Of a DNA stretch of 64,000 nucleotides, positions 6,620 through 15,464 are shown one piece after another (the stretch's first letter is position 1; every line of letters begins with the position of its first letter). Origin of the DNA: ZC4RG30 sp963726085 (GTDB lineage Bacteria; Pseudomonadota; Gammaproteobacteria; Steroidobacterales; Steroidobacteraceae). Where the stretch lies: the NCBI GenBank assembly GCA_963726085.1, contig CAVSAR010000002.1, forward strand, positions 124,001-188,000, read 5' to 3'. The notes under the pieces are model-generated. The model saw only the letters and a list, made by a program, of their open reading frames with translations, was not told the DNA's origin and made no database searches. The position numbers were made by a program, and so were the translations under genes.

Positions 6620-9397
6620 TCAGCCCTTGAGCTTTTCAAGTAACTGCTGCGCCTGAGCACGCGTCGCGGAGTCCACGCCGGCACCGAGAAGCTTCCGCAG
6701 GATCACGATGGCCTGCTCGTTTTGCTCCGATTCTGCCAGTGCGTAGGCGATGTGGAATTGGATCTGCGAATTGGATGGCGCCTGCTGTGCAGCCGTCTTC
6801 AGCACGTTCAACCCCTCTTCGACGCGATGGTTTTGCACAAGGAGCCAACCAAAGGTGTCTGCCACATCCGGTGAATCCGGCAGCATTGCACGAGCTTTCT
6901 CGGCGGTGGCCAGGGCGAGCGGATTGCCCTCCAGATGATAGAGCCAAGCCAGATTGTTGAGCGCCATGCCATCGGTGGGGCGCGCCGCAACGACCTGCTC
7001 GAGTTCGGAAATGGCCTCGCGATTGCGTCCTGTCGACAGGTAGTAGTCGCCCAGGGCCCGGTGTGCCGCCGAGTCAGCAGGTGTCCGCTTTAGCCAGTCC
7101 TGCAGCTCAGATGCCGGCGCATCCATCTTCGCCCGGATCTTTGCCTGCAGTGCACGAACAGCCACCGCTGATCCCGGCTTGTTCTGGTAGGCGAGCGAGT
7201 AGGCCTTGGCTGCCTGCGCCGGCAGCTTCGCGGCCAAGTAAACCTCGCCTTCGAGAAGGTCCGCTGCTGTATCGTTCGGGTTGTTTTGCCGCAATTCGCG
7301 CACGACGCCCAATGCCGCCTGCAACCTGCCAGACCTCGCCTCCAGTACTGCGAGTGCGCTTGCCGCCAGCAACCATCCCGGGCGTAGGCTGAGGGCTTTC
7401 TGGAGGCTGGTGCGTGCCGCTGCAGTGTCTTTGACAGCCAACTGGATCCGTGACATCGACAACGGAATGAGCGGCGAATCCGGAAACTGGTCCGCCGCGG
7501 TGCGCAATTGGGCAAGGGCTTGGGCTGTGTCTCCCTGGCTGGCCACGAGTTCAGCCAGCACCACGCGCGCCCCGATGTCCGTGGGGGCCTGGCGGACAGC
7601 CTCCGACAGGATCCCACGCGCTTCCGCCGCCTCGCCGCGAACCATCGCTCGTCTTGCCAGCGCAAGGTTCACGTCGAGGGACCCGGGATTGGCTATCCGC
7701 GCGCGATTGAGCCATGCGTCGACTTCACTCTCCTGGCCACGTTGACCCGCGATCGCAGCCATTAGCGCCATGAGAACCGGATCATTGGGAGCCTTCTCGA
7801 GTGCCTCCTTCACCAGCTTCTCGGCCTCGGCCGGCCGGCCCGCGGAGATTTCCAGCCGGGCGAGTGCCTGCAACAGCGGCAGGTTGTGAGGGTGGGCCTC
7901 CAGGGCATTGCGCAACTGTTCGCGCGCCTCGGCGAGATGACCCGTGTTGGCGGCGTAAGCCGCAGCCATGAGCAACAGGTCGAGATCCTCTGGGTGCCGC
8001 TTCGTGGCGGCTTCGAGCTCCCGGGCTATCGATGCCGGGCCTTGCAGGGCAGCTGTGGCAATCACGTGCAGCCGATCGCGGGCGGCAGACATGTCCTGCT
8101 CGCTCACCGTGTCCAGCACCTGCAGTGCGCGGCGAGCATCGCCTGTCGAGAGGTAGGCCGCCGCCAGCTGCAGCTTCAGTCTGGGGTTTTCGCCGTTGCG
8201 GGCCAGGCCCTGTTCCATCAGGGAAATGCCGGCTTGGGAATCGCCGTTGCGCATCCGGATTTCGGCCATAATTGCTGTGGCCATCGGGTTTGGGGGCGAC
8301 TGCGCAGTCAGCGGTCGCAGCGTCTCTTCCGCGTCTGCCGTGCGTCCCATGCGCAGCTGCACACCTGCTAGCGCGAGGCGCGGTTCATCTTTGCCGGCAA
8401 ACTCGGAAACGGCGCGGGCAGCTTCGCCAAACGCCTGTTCGAGGCTACCCTGCTCCTGCAGCGCAGCGACCAGTAGCAGCCTTCCGGGCATGTGCTGGGG
8501 CGCCGCCCGGGTGAATTTGCGCAGCTCATTGACAGCCGTGGACGCATCCCCGTTGGCCAATGCGAGCCGTGCACGCATGAACGAGACGATGGGCGATTCG
8601 CCCGCCGCAGCTTCGAGGGCAGCCAATGCCAACCGTGCGGGCTCCAGCTGTCCGGCAGCGAGCAGGCTTTCCAGTCGTGCAACGTGCGCCTGCATGCGCT
8701 GCTGGCGGCTCATGCCCCGCCGACGCTCGATGGCTGTGGCAAAGGCCGCAGCGGCTGCTTCGAACTTGCCGGTGCGCGCCGCCAGCGTGCCTTTCAGGAG
8801 CCAGCCGCGACCGGACTGCGGATTGCGTTCCAGGAAGGCATCGATCTCCTGGCTTGCGACATCGAACTGGCTTTGCGCGGCCAGGGATTCGATCCGGCCG
8901 AGCGCGGGCTCGATAAGCGCGCGGTCCGCCCCGATGGCGCGATCGAACGCCGCCTGCGCCTCGGCGGGCCTGCTTTCGAGCATCGCCAGCTGGCCTTCGT
9001 AGGTGTCTCGCTGCGCGCGGGAGAGCGTCGTGCTGGCCGCGAGCGCATTGCGCACCGCCTCGGGTTCGCCCAGCAAGAGCAACAGGTCCAGCGCACGGGC
9101 TTCCGTCGCAGCGGCTGGAGCGCCTGCCGTGACAGCGCGGTCCAGCTGCAACCGCGCGCCCGCGATATCGCCCCACGCCTCCAGGACATCGGCCATCAGC
9201 AGATGCGCCTTGACGTTATCCGGTTCAGCATTGAGGGACTTGCGCAGGTCGATCAATGCGGCCTGGAATTCTCCAGCCTCGAGGTTCGACGCCGCTCGCA
9301 CCAGGCGCGAGTCGACACTGGTGAAACGGTCGCAGCCGGCTAGCAGTACTACGGTGGCCGCGAGCGTGGTCAGCAGTCGCAACGAATGGGAGGTCAC
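6620..9397 (-). CDS. prsT: PrsT: PEP-CTERM/XrtA-system TPR-repeat lipoprotein
   Basis: This is a 925-residue outer-envelope TPR protein of the type that accompanies exosortase A clusters. The start is GTG at 9397, overlapping the exosortase stop by 4 nt (GTGA) with GAGGAG upstream. The signal peptide ends in the lipobox LLAGC (Cys about residue 21). The rest is a run of about 20 TPR-like helical repeats, with phrases such as NLEAGEFQAALIDLRKSLNA, EPDNVKAHLLMADVL and ALNNLAWLYHLEGN. TPR lipoproteins of this kind are thought to act as periplasmic scaffolds for polysaccharide or protein export; no enzyme motif is present. It is the last gene of the leftward xrtA operon. Confidence 0.88.
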   Translation of the reverse strand: MTSHSLRLLTTLAATVVLLAGCDRFTSVDSRLVRAASNLEAGEFQAALIDLRKSLNAEPDNVKAHLLMADVLEAWGDIAGARLQLDRAVTAGAPAAATEARALDLLLLLGEPEAVRNALAASTTLSRAQRDTYEGQLAMLESRPAEAQAAFDRAIGADRALIEPALGRIESLAAQSQFDVASQEIDAFLERNPQSGRGWLLKGTLAARTGKFEAAAAAFATAIERRRGMSRQQRMQAHVARLESLLAAGQLEPARLALAALEAAAGESPIVSFMRARLALANGDASTAVNELRKFTRAAPQHMPGRLLLVAALQEQGSLEQAFGEAARAVSEFAGKDEPRLALAGVQLRMGRTADAEETLRPLTAQSPPNPMATAIMAEIRMRNGDSQAGISLMEQGLARNGENPRLKLQLAAAYLSTGDARRALQVLDTVSEQDMSAARDRLHVIATAALQGPASIARELEAATKRHPEDLDLLLMAAAYAANTGHLAEAREQLRNALEAHPHNLPLLQALARLEISAGRPAEAEKLVKEALEKAPNDPVLMALMAAIAGQRGQESEVDAWLNRARIANPGSLDVNLALARRAMVRGEAAEARGILSEAVRQAPTDIGARVVLAELVASQGDTAQALAQLRTAADQFPDSPLIPLSMSRIQLAVKDTAAARTSLQKALSLRPGWLLAASALAVLEARSGRLQAALGVVRELRQNNPNDTAADLLEGEVYLAAKLPAQAAKAYSLAYQNKPGSAVAVRALQAKIRAKMDAPASELQDWLKRTPADSAAHRALGDYYLSTGRNREAISELEQVVAARPTDGMALNNLAWLYHLEGNPLALATAEKARAMLPDSPDVADTFGWLLVQNHRVEEGLNVLKTAAQQAPSNSQIQFHIAYALAESEQNEQAIVILRKLLGAGVDSATRAQAQQLLEKLKG

Positions 9398-10890
9398 GGC
9401 CGTCTCCTCGAGATCTCGTACTCGGCGTAGGCGCGCACCGCGAGCGCCTCCAGGTCGTCCTTGACCGCGGGGCAATCGGGTACGCATGGCGTTGCCAGTG
9501 CGAGCACACCGGCAGCGGGGCGACTGTACAGTGAGCGCCATGCGGTCAGGAACCGGGCGCGCCACACATCCGGCACGGACTCGTCGTCTACCAGATAGGT
9601 GTAGAGCGCAGACCAGGTCCGCCCCGACGGGTCGGTCAGTTCGACGCGATTGGCGTCGACTGGTCGGTCGCCCACGGCCATGAGCCGCGTACGGATTGAT
9701 GCACTCATGGTGAAAGTGCGAAGATCGAACAGCGGCGAACCGGACGCGAAGAGTTCGCGCCCTTGCGACTGCCGCCGGTATTCATTCCAGTACAGCTCGA
9801 GCACATGGCCATGGGGGGTGAGATAAGCGACCCGGTGTTGCCACGCAACCCCGTCGTAGGCCGGTTGCCAGCGAAGATCTGGCGCTATCGGCAGGCTGGC
9901 CCCTGCCAACCTGGGCCCGTCCGAGGGCACTGGAGATTCGTCCAGCTGCTGGGCCATCCAGGAAAAGGCCGGCAGTGCCACTGCCGCAGCGATGGCGAAA
10001 TAGAATCCAGTGGTGCCGCCCGCGGCATGAAGTGCGCCAGGACCCTGCGATGGCGGCAGGGGCGCCGGGGGCGAAATCGGAATGAAGCGCAGCGCCAGCA
10101 CGAATACCCCGATATCCAGCGCGAATACCCACCATCCGAACGTCAGGTGGCCAATCGTTTCGAAAGCATGCTGCAGCGTTGGGTGCAGGTGCGCCAGCAC
10201 GATCAGCAGGATGCGCATCGAATTGAACGCGATGCTGAGCAGTCCCGCCAGCGCCATGATCAGGATGCGCGTGCGCATCCTTTCGTTGCGCAGTTCGCCC
10301 GCCAGCGCGCCCATTGCCAGTGACACGGCCAGGAAGTGCGCACCGCTGCAGGTGAGGGCGATGTAGATCGTTGCGTTGGGTAGTAGCACATAGGGCGGTT
10401 CCACCGACGCCTGGGTTCCGGACATGCGAATCAGGATACTGACGACATTCGAAGCGATCGCCTGCAATGCAGGCTCGAGGTAATCCCAGAACGGAATGGC
10501 AAAGTAGAGGAAGCCCAGGGGAAAGGCCATCACCCTTGCAACTCGCCAGCCCGCACCGGCCCAGACGATCGAGAACGCCAGCACCGGCCACAGCATGGTG
10601 TGCGCGATCCTGACGTTGGCCCGGGCCGCAAGTAGCCACGCAAGGGAAAGAACCAGCACCAGAGGCAAGACGCATGGGCTGCCTGATGGAGGGATTCCCG
10701 CCAGCGTGATCCTGCTGCGCCACACTAGCCAAAGGAACAGGGCGGCAATCAGCGAGCCATGGGTGTATGTGGCGTTCCTGTTCTCCCACAGGGGCCACAG
10801 GTCGGCCCAGGTCTGGAAATACACCGCGGTGGTGACCAGGAGCAGGACTAAGCAACGATTCCAGGCAGTCGCTGCCATATCCTTACCCAT
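9394..10890 (-). CDS. xrtA: Exosortase A fused to EpsI domain (XrtA)
   Basis: This membrane protein of about 498 residues has two parts. Residues 1-280 form a multi-spanning exosortase. Its predicted catalytic Cys is in LTCSGAHFLAVS, the Arg in FNSMRILLIV and the His in TIGHLTFGWWVF, the Cys-Arg-His set of the family. Residues 300-498 form the periplasmic EpsI (DUF3485-type) domain. The enzyme is expected to cleave and transfer proteins at the PEP-CTERM signal in the inner membrane. Start choice is uncertain: ATG 10890, ATG 10878 or TTG 10920. It overlaps prsT by 4 nt. The gene is divergent from the PEP-CTERM substrate gene at 11124. Confidence 0.92.
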   Translation of the reverse strand: MGKDMAATAWNRCLVLLLVTTAVYFQTWADLWPLWENRNATYTHGSLIAALFLWLVWRSRITLAGIPPSGSPCVLPLVLVLSLAWLLAARANVRIAHTMLWPVLAFSIVWAGAGWRVARVMAFPLGFLYFAIPFWDYLEPALQAIASNVVSILIRMSGTQASVEPPYVLLPNATIYIALTCSGAHFLAVSLAMGALAGELRNERMRTRILIMALAGLLSIAFNSMRILLIVLAHLHPTLQHAFETIGHLTFGWWVFALDIGVFVLALRFIPISPPAPLPPSQGPGALHAAGGTTGFYFAIAAAVALPAFSWMAQQLDESPVPSDGPRLAGASLPIAPDLRWQPAYDGVAWQHRVAYLTPHGHVLELYWNEYRRQSQGRELFASGSPLFDLRTFTMSASIRTRLMAVGDRPVDANRVELTDPSGRTWSALYTYLVDDESVPDVWRARFLTAWRSLYSRPAAGVLALATPCVPDCPAVKDDLEALAVRAYAEYEISRRRP

Positions 10891-11073
10891 GCAGTAACTG
10901 TTGTCGCCATCCTGATGCAAACCGGAGCAGCAAGGATAGTATGCTCAGGGGCAGATAGCGGGACGGGGTTCACGTTCGGACGTCGTGCTGATGTCAGGAT
11001 TTCTTACACATCGGTCACGGATTTGAAATCTGGAACTAATCAAGTAGTTGAATGTAAAGAGCTCAACCACGGT

Positions 11074-11089
11074 CGGCACGGATATTGCT
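11074..11089 (+). promoter_or_regulatory. Sigma-54 promoter of the PEP-CTERM gene
   Basis: CGGCACGGATATTGCT matches the sigma-54 consensus TGGCACG-N4-TTGCW in all but the first base. The GG (11075-11076) and GC (11087-11088) are exactly 10 nt apart. It is 35 bp upstream of the ATG of the PEP-CTERM gene, leaving a short leader with AGAGG. Sigma-54 with the PrsK/PrsR two-component pair is a known control circuit for PEP-CTERM genes; neither regulator gene lies in this window. Confidence 0.8.
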
Positions 11090-11123
11090 TGTGGTACAGG
11101 ATAAGAATCGAAGAGGTCTGGCG

Positions 11124-11711
11124 ATGAAGAAATTGCTGTGCGGGCTCGCCGTTGCGGCTGGTTTGGGCTCCGCTGTCCAGGCCAATGCCACTGCCGTACT
11201 CTTCGATCTCGCACCGGAGTCCACCGTCCTGCTCACCAACTTCCAAGGCATGGGTGGGGCGCCGACCCTCATCGTGAACCCCAATTTAGGTTCGGAAAGC
11301 GCGCTTCTCAAGGCCGGTGAGACCTGGAAAATTGATTTGTTCTCGATTGCCTTTCCTCTGGTGGGCACAGGCAGCGGGACGATTTCGGCATTTCTGGGGT
11401 TTGAAAACCCCGCCGGTGCGCCGGATATCAATAACACAGCCACGGGCAGCTTCTGGAGCTTTATCCTTAATGTCGGGGATCTGACCTGGACCACGCAGCC
11501 TGGACAGTTCTCCCTGAGTGACGGCACCAAGTACTCGGTGGCGTTCGAGAATCTGAGCGGCGCCACGTTTGGCAGAAGCGTAGATGTGCACGCTTTCCTG
11601 ACGCTCGATACCGAGCCGGTTCCGGAGCCGGGCACGATCGCCCTTCTGGGGCTGGGCGTGCTGGGTGTGATGCTTGCCAGCCGCCGGCAGCTGCTTTCCC
11701 GCAAGGCGTGA
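11124..11711 (+). CDS. PEP-CTERM sorting-domain protein (exosortase substrate)
   Basis: This is a 195-residue secreted protein. An N-terminal signal peptide (MKKLLCGLAVAAGLGSAVQA) precedes a single beta-rich body of about 140 residues without a recognised fold. The C-terminus is a complete PEP-CTERM signal: the VPEPGT motif, a hydrophobic stretch (IALLGLGVLGVMLA) and a basic tail (SRRQLLSRKA). It should be processed by the adjacent XrtA and end up in the outer envelope or the exopolysaccharide matrix. ATG 11124 has AGAGG 9 nt upstream. A sigma-54 promoter lies at 11074-11089 and a strong hairpin terminator follows. It is the only PEP-CTERM substrate I found in the window. Confidence 0.93.
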   Translation: MKKLLCGLAVAAGLGSAVQANATAVLFDLAPESTVLLTNFQGMGGAPTLIVNPNLGSESALLKAGETWKIDLFSIAFPLVGTGSGTISAFLGFENPAGAPDINNTATGSFWSFILNVGDLTWTTQPGQFSLSDGTKYSVAFENLSGATFGRSVDVHAFLTLDTEPVPEPGTIALLGLGVLGVMLASRRQLLSRKA

Positions 11712-11741
11712 TCGGCAGATCCCTGAGGATCCTCCCCTGAT

Positions 11742-11776
11742 AATGAATAAGCCCCGCGATGCGGGGCTTATTCATT
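11742..11776. terminator. Bidirectional terminator, perfect 16-bp hairpin
   Basis: Arms 11742-11757 and 11761-11776 are perfect complements around a GAT loop. The G/C-rich core GCCCCGC is flanked by AATGAATAA/TTATTCATT, giving A- and T-rich edges on both strands. It sits exactly between the convergent PEP-CTERM and BY-kinase genes and touches the stop codon of the latter. Confidence 0.9.
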
Positions 11777-12679
11777 TCACCCCTTGCTCTCCTGGTCGCC
11801 GTACCTGGAGCCATAGCCATATCCGTAGCCGTATCGGCCCTCTGACAGGCCGCGGCGCCCTTGATTGAGCACCAGGCTCAGCGGGATCTCATCCACCAGC
11901 GATTCAACGGCATCGACCACGGCATGTCGCGGCGTGTGCCCGGCACGCACCACCATCACGACCTGGCCCATGGCCGAAGCAAGTGCCAGCGATTCGCTGG
12001 AAACCAGCAATGGGGAAGAATCGAACAGCGCGATGCAGCGAGGATTGCGCTCTATGAGGCGGTTGGCGACTGCCTTCATGCGGCTGCTGGACAGCAACTC
12101 GGTAGCGCTATCCTCCGCGGTTCCGGCCGGAAGGATCGAGAGGCCGCGGCAGTCTGTCTGCAGGATCAGGTCCTGCACGTTCATGTTGGGATTGGTCAGG
12201 ACGTCCAGCAGGCCAGGGCAGGATTCGACTCCGAAGATCCTGCTGATATTGGGATTGGCAACATCTCCATCCACCAGCACTACAGACGTGTCCTTTTCGC
12301 GGGCCAGGCTCAGCGCAAGATTGATGCTCGTGAAGGTCTTGCCATCGCCCGGGAGAGCACTGGCCATCATCACCAGGCGTGGGCTCGGCAACTGTGCCCG
12401 CTTGCGAGGAACCGCGCCAAAAGCCGAGACGAGGAGCGGTCGCTTGATCTGGCGGTATTCATCGGCAAAGCGCCGGTCCTGGTTGGATTCGGGCAGGTAG
12501 CCGGCCACGCGCAGCGCTTCCCGATTTAGGAATATCTTCGGGTCCAGTGGAGCTTCCATGATTACTGGTACCTCCACGTCGGAAGGCCGGGCATGGGCAA
12601 CGGCAGTCTCCTTCAGCAGGGGAGGCGCGGAATTGCCTGCCAGCCGAAGCTTGTCCAGGGCGCGCTCGAAGACGCTCAT
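11777..12679 (-). CDS. XrtA-associated tyrosine autokinase (BY-kinase, CpsD/CapB-like)
   Basis: This is a 300-residue cytoplasmic BY-kinase. The Walker A motif SALPGDGKTFTS is near residue 105, Walker A' (VVLVDGDV) near 135 and Walker B (IALFDSSPLL) near 215. The C-terminus ends in a tyrosine cluster (RYGYGYGYGSRYG), the usual autophosphorylation tail. With the membrane chain-length protein encoded just upstream, the pair would control exopolysaccharide polymer length and export by cycles of phosphorylation. The start ATG overlaps the wzz-like stop by 4 nt (ATGA), so the two genes are translationally coupled. Confidence 0.9.
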   Translation of the reverse strand: MSVFERALDKLRLAGNSAPPLLKETAVAHARPSDVEVPVIMEAPLDPKIFLNREALRVAGYLPESNQDRRFADEYRQIKRPLLVSAFGAVPRKRAQLPSPRLVMMASALPGDGKTFTSINLALSLAREKDTSVVLVDGDVANPNISRIFGVESCPGLLDVLTNPNMNVQDLILQTDCRGLSILPAGTAEDSATELLSSSRMKAVANRLIERNPRCIALFDSSPLLVSSESLALASAMGQVVMVVRAGHTPRHAVVDAVESLVDEIPLSLVLNQGRRGLSEGRYGYGYGYGSRYGDQESKG

Positions 12680-14283
12680 GTGCCAGTCACCCCTATCAGG
12701 TTCATCCGGAAGCCATTAATCGCCAGACTCAGCACGGCCACGAGCACGCCGCTCAGCGCTGCTGAAGCGCCAAGGAACCGATATAGCTCCCCACGGGCTT
12801 CGATCCGCAGTCGATCCGGAAAGGCGGAGCTGACGACACCGAGGACTGGCGCATCGATCAGGTCCATGAGGTTCTGCAGGGATCCGACCACGGGATTGAA
12901 GAGGTGCAGCAGGTACGTGAGAGCGCCACCCACCAACATTGCCACGAAAAAGGTGGCAAAGAGCAGCAGGATGCGATGTGGGGCCACCGGGATATAGGGC
13001 GAGGTTGGTGGCTGCACCTGTTCAAACCGGACGGACCCGGCATTGTCGGCCCGTTCGCCCAGCCGCGACTTCTCGTAGTTGGCAAGTAGGGCCGTGTACT
13101 GCGCCTTGTTGATGTCGTAATCACGGTTGAGCTGTGCGAACTCGGCCTCGACCTTTGGCGCGATGTCGAGCCGCTGGCGCAGCTCCGATGCCTTGGCCCG
13201 GCGTTGCGCCAACTGGCCTCGCAACGAGGTGATCTCCACATCGACCTGGTTGATTTGTAACAGGATGCTCTGGTAGACGGGGCTGCTGCTGGCGCCGCTG
13301 TTTGCGGCAGCGTCAGCGTCACCGCGGCGCAGGCTCGCGAGCTCCGCTTCTCGCCGCGCGGTGAGTTGGTTAAGTGTATTGCGCGCGGCGATGATATCCG
13401 GATGCTTGTCCGTGTAACGCTGCAGCAGGTCGTCGATGTGCGCCTGGGTCTCCTTGATTCGCGCCAGCGTGTCGCTGCCGGTCGAAACGGTGCCGCCGGA
13501 ACCGGATGCGGTCGAACTCGCATTGACGGCCGCATCGCCACGCAACTGGCGCGCCAGTTCCGCGCGGCGGGCTTCGGCCACGGAAAGTTGGTTCTGCAAC
13601 TTGTTGCCTTCGTCGATTTCGACCTGCAGGCGCTCGAAGTATCCACCCTGCTCGGTGGGCATAAGTCCCACATTGGTTTTCTTGAACTCTGCGAGGCGAT
13701 TCTCCGCCGTGCGCAGCCTCTCCTCGTAGCTGCGGATTTGCTCTTCGAGGAACTTCTGCGTGTTCTCGGTTCCGGTCCGCCGTCCGCCGAGCGTATCCTC
13801 GATGAAGGAATTAAACATCGTGTCGATTGTCTTCAGCGCGCGATTACGATCCGGGTCCTGGTATACGAAGGTGTAGATGGTGCCGCCCGGCTCACGTTCG
13901 GTGCCGGCATTGCGCACGCTTATGTCCACGCGCTTGGCAAAGCGGGAAAGGATCTCCGCCACCTCCGGCGGATTGCGAACGTCCACGGGCAACACGCCGG
14001 AGCTGCGCGCTATGCGTTCCAGGCTCTCGCCGGACAGCAGCGACTGCTTTACGAGACTGAGCTGTACGTTCACATCCTGATCCACGGTAAGCCCCTGCAG
14101 GGCGGGGCGGAGTGCAGTGCGCGTGTCGACGAAAATGCTCGAAGTCGCTTCGTAGCGGTCTGGGAGCGAGAGGACGACCGCCCAACCGAGCAGCGCGAGG
14201 GCCGATGCGGTGGCCAATCCGATCCACCGGTACCGCCAGGCGCTGCGTCCCTCGTCGTACAGCCTGACGACAATATGTTTCAT
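12676..14283 (-). CDS. XrtA-system polysaccharide chain-length determinant (Wzz/GNVR family)
   Basis: This is a 535-residue inner-membrane protein. One membrane segment lies near residues 20-40 (WIGLATASALALLGWAVVLS) and a second pair near 430-455 and 505-525. Between them is a long periplasmic domain with coiled-coil heptads (residues about 165-400, for example EEQIRSYEERLRTAENRLAE and QLAQRRAKASELRQRL). This is the polysaccharide co-polymerase layout, and the length and C-terminal loop fit the XrtA-associated subgroup. It pairs with the BY-kinase downstream. A gap without an intact gene lies upstream (14284-14600), where I saw no convincing promoter. Confidence 0.9.
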   Translation of the reverse strand: MKHIVVRLYDEGRSAWRYRWIGLATASALALLGWAVVLSLPDRYEATSSIFVDTRTALRPALQGLTVDQDVNVQLSLVKQSLLSGESLERIARSSGVLPVDVRNPPEVAEILSRFAKRVDISVRNAGTEREPGGTIYTFVYQDPDRNRALKTIDTMFNSFIEDTLGGRRTGTENTQKFLEEQIRSYEERLRTAENRLAEFKKTNVGLMPTEQGGYFERLQVEIDEGNKLQNQLSVAEARRAELARQLRGDAAVNASSTASGSGGTVSTGSDTLARIKETQAHIDDLLQRYTDKHPDIIAARNTLNQLTARREAELASLRRGDADAAANSGASSSPVYQSILLQINQVDVEITSLRGQLAQRRAKASELRQRLDIAPKVEAEFAQLNRDYDINKAQYTALLANYEKSRLGERADNAGSVRFEQVQPPTSPYIPVAPHRILLLFATFFVAMLVGGALTYLLHLFNPVVGSLQNLMDLIDAPVLGVVSSAFPDRLRIEARGELYRFLGASAALSGVLVAVLSLAINGFRMNLIGVTGT

Positions 14284-14599
14284 AAAGTGCTAATCCTAAA
14301 TGACTTTTATGCGTCCGCAGCGCGTCTGAAACAGTGTAGCAGAGGCCTCAGAAAAACCCTTTGCCGCCGCGAAATAGTCCCAAGTAGCACGGACTGATTG
14401 CTCGCGTAGGGTGCACGGCCGCAGATAGCGGGGTGCCAACCAAGCTGGTCTGTGGCGAGGGGCCCATTTGTTCCCGAGCTGGGTCAGGAAGGTATAGGCG
14501 CTGTGACCCCGGCAGCCAGCCCGGCGACGCCAGGAACGGGCGCCGCAATCCCGACCACACGTGCCGCGACCAATCAGCCGCCGACAATCGCGGGGTCGC

Positions 14600-15256
14600 C
14601 CCCTACCTGGCAACGGCGGGCAACCCTTACGGTCCGGTGTTTGATCTCGCGCCGCGCAAGGACCTTTGGCTCGCCGAGACCATGAACGAGTTCGCGAAGC
14701 TACCAGCACCTGATCAACAACAACGCCGTGACGGACCTGTTGGGCACGCTCGGGCGGGTTAACAAGACCCAACCTAATACGAAGCTGCGCTGGACCATGG
14801 GACATGTCTACGACATCTCGCCCACCAACATCGCGCGTGCCAAGGCACTGGGTATGACGCTGGGAGTGCGCGGTTCCGCCATGCAGACCATGGCGCATAT
14901 GCCGCTGTGCAAGATCGCCGATAGCGGCATCGTGTTGGCCTCGGCACCGATGCCACCAGCGTTTCGCGCCACAACTTCTTCGTGACGGTGGATTGGGTGG
15001 TAAGCGGCCTGGACGTAGGTGGCAACAAGGTGCTCGACAATACGCTGACGCGCGAGGAAGCATTGATCGCGCACACGCGATCCAATGCGTACCTGTTCTA
15101 CTAGGATTAGAGTCTCGGCTCACTGGAGGTTGGCAAGCAGGCGGATCTCGTCGTGCTTGATCGCGACTACATGAGCGTGCCGGCCGCCGAGATCAAGCAT
15201 TTGAAACCCACGCTGACCATGGCGGGCGGGTGGTGTTCAGTGACCCGAACGGATGA
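14600..15256 (+). pseudogene. Amidohydrolase (YtcJ/amidohydrolase-3 type) remnant
   Basis: Only the C-terminal third or so is recognisable, across several frames. Phrases include GNPYGPVFDLAPRKDLW, LRWTMGHVYDISPTN, ARAKALGMTLGVRGSA, LTREEALIAHTRSNAYL, LEVGKQADLVVLDRDY and KPTLTMAGG. These are typical of metal-dependent amidohydrolases with a C-terminal composite beta domain. At least three frame changes and an in-frame stop break it, and no N-terminal half is present. It abuts the debris of the FAD oxidoreductase, so this is a recombination scar zone. Confidence 0.75.
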
Positions 15257-15264
15257 TCGAACAC

Positions 15265-15464
15265 GGAAACGGTTGATGAGATAGTGATTGGCGCTGGCGT
15301 CGGCGATGCAAGGGCTCGATGCGCGCCATGTGCCACCGGCTCGGTTCAGCTAGGGCTGCTAGTACACTCTCACGGGGCTGGTCAACCTGTTCGGCATCGA
15401 ATCGCCGGGGCTGACCAGCTGCCTGGCGCTGGCGGATGAAGTGCTGTCGCAGCTAGGCTTCTAA
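15265..15464 (+). pseudogene. Collapsed copy of the FAD oxidoreductase gene
   Basis: Three short pieces of the gene at 3438-4556 are joined head to tail. They are the first 35 or so bases (from GGAAACGGTTGATG), an internal piece matching about 4071-4147, and the last 90 bases matching about 4467-4556. The first junction falls in the shared sequence GGCGC(C/T)GGCG, which suggests deletion between short repeats. It also has premature stops (CAGCTAG). Its stop codon is placed exactly as in the original, overlapping the lipoprotein copy C. Confidence 0.9.

Noticed and set aside
9398..9565. A 56-residue N-terminal extension of prsT
   Set aside because: The GTG at 9397 has a good Shine-Dalgarno and overlaps the exosortase stop; the extension is Arg-rich and would hide the lipobox signal.
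14395..14450. A GEMM-like 3' phrase (CAGATAGCGGGGTGCC) on the plus strand
   Set aside because: The 5' half of the aptamer (GGGCAAACC and GGGACGCAAAGCC) is missing and the preceding stem does not form, so it is at most a scrap of a riboswitch.
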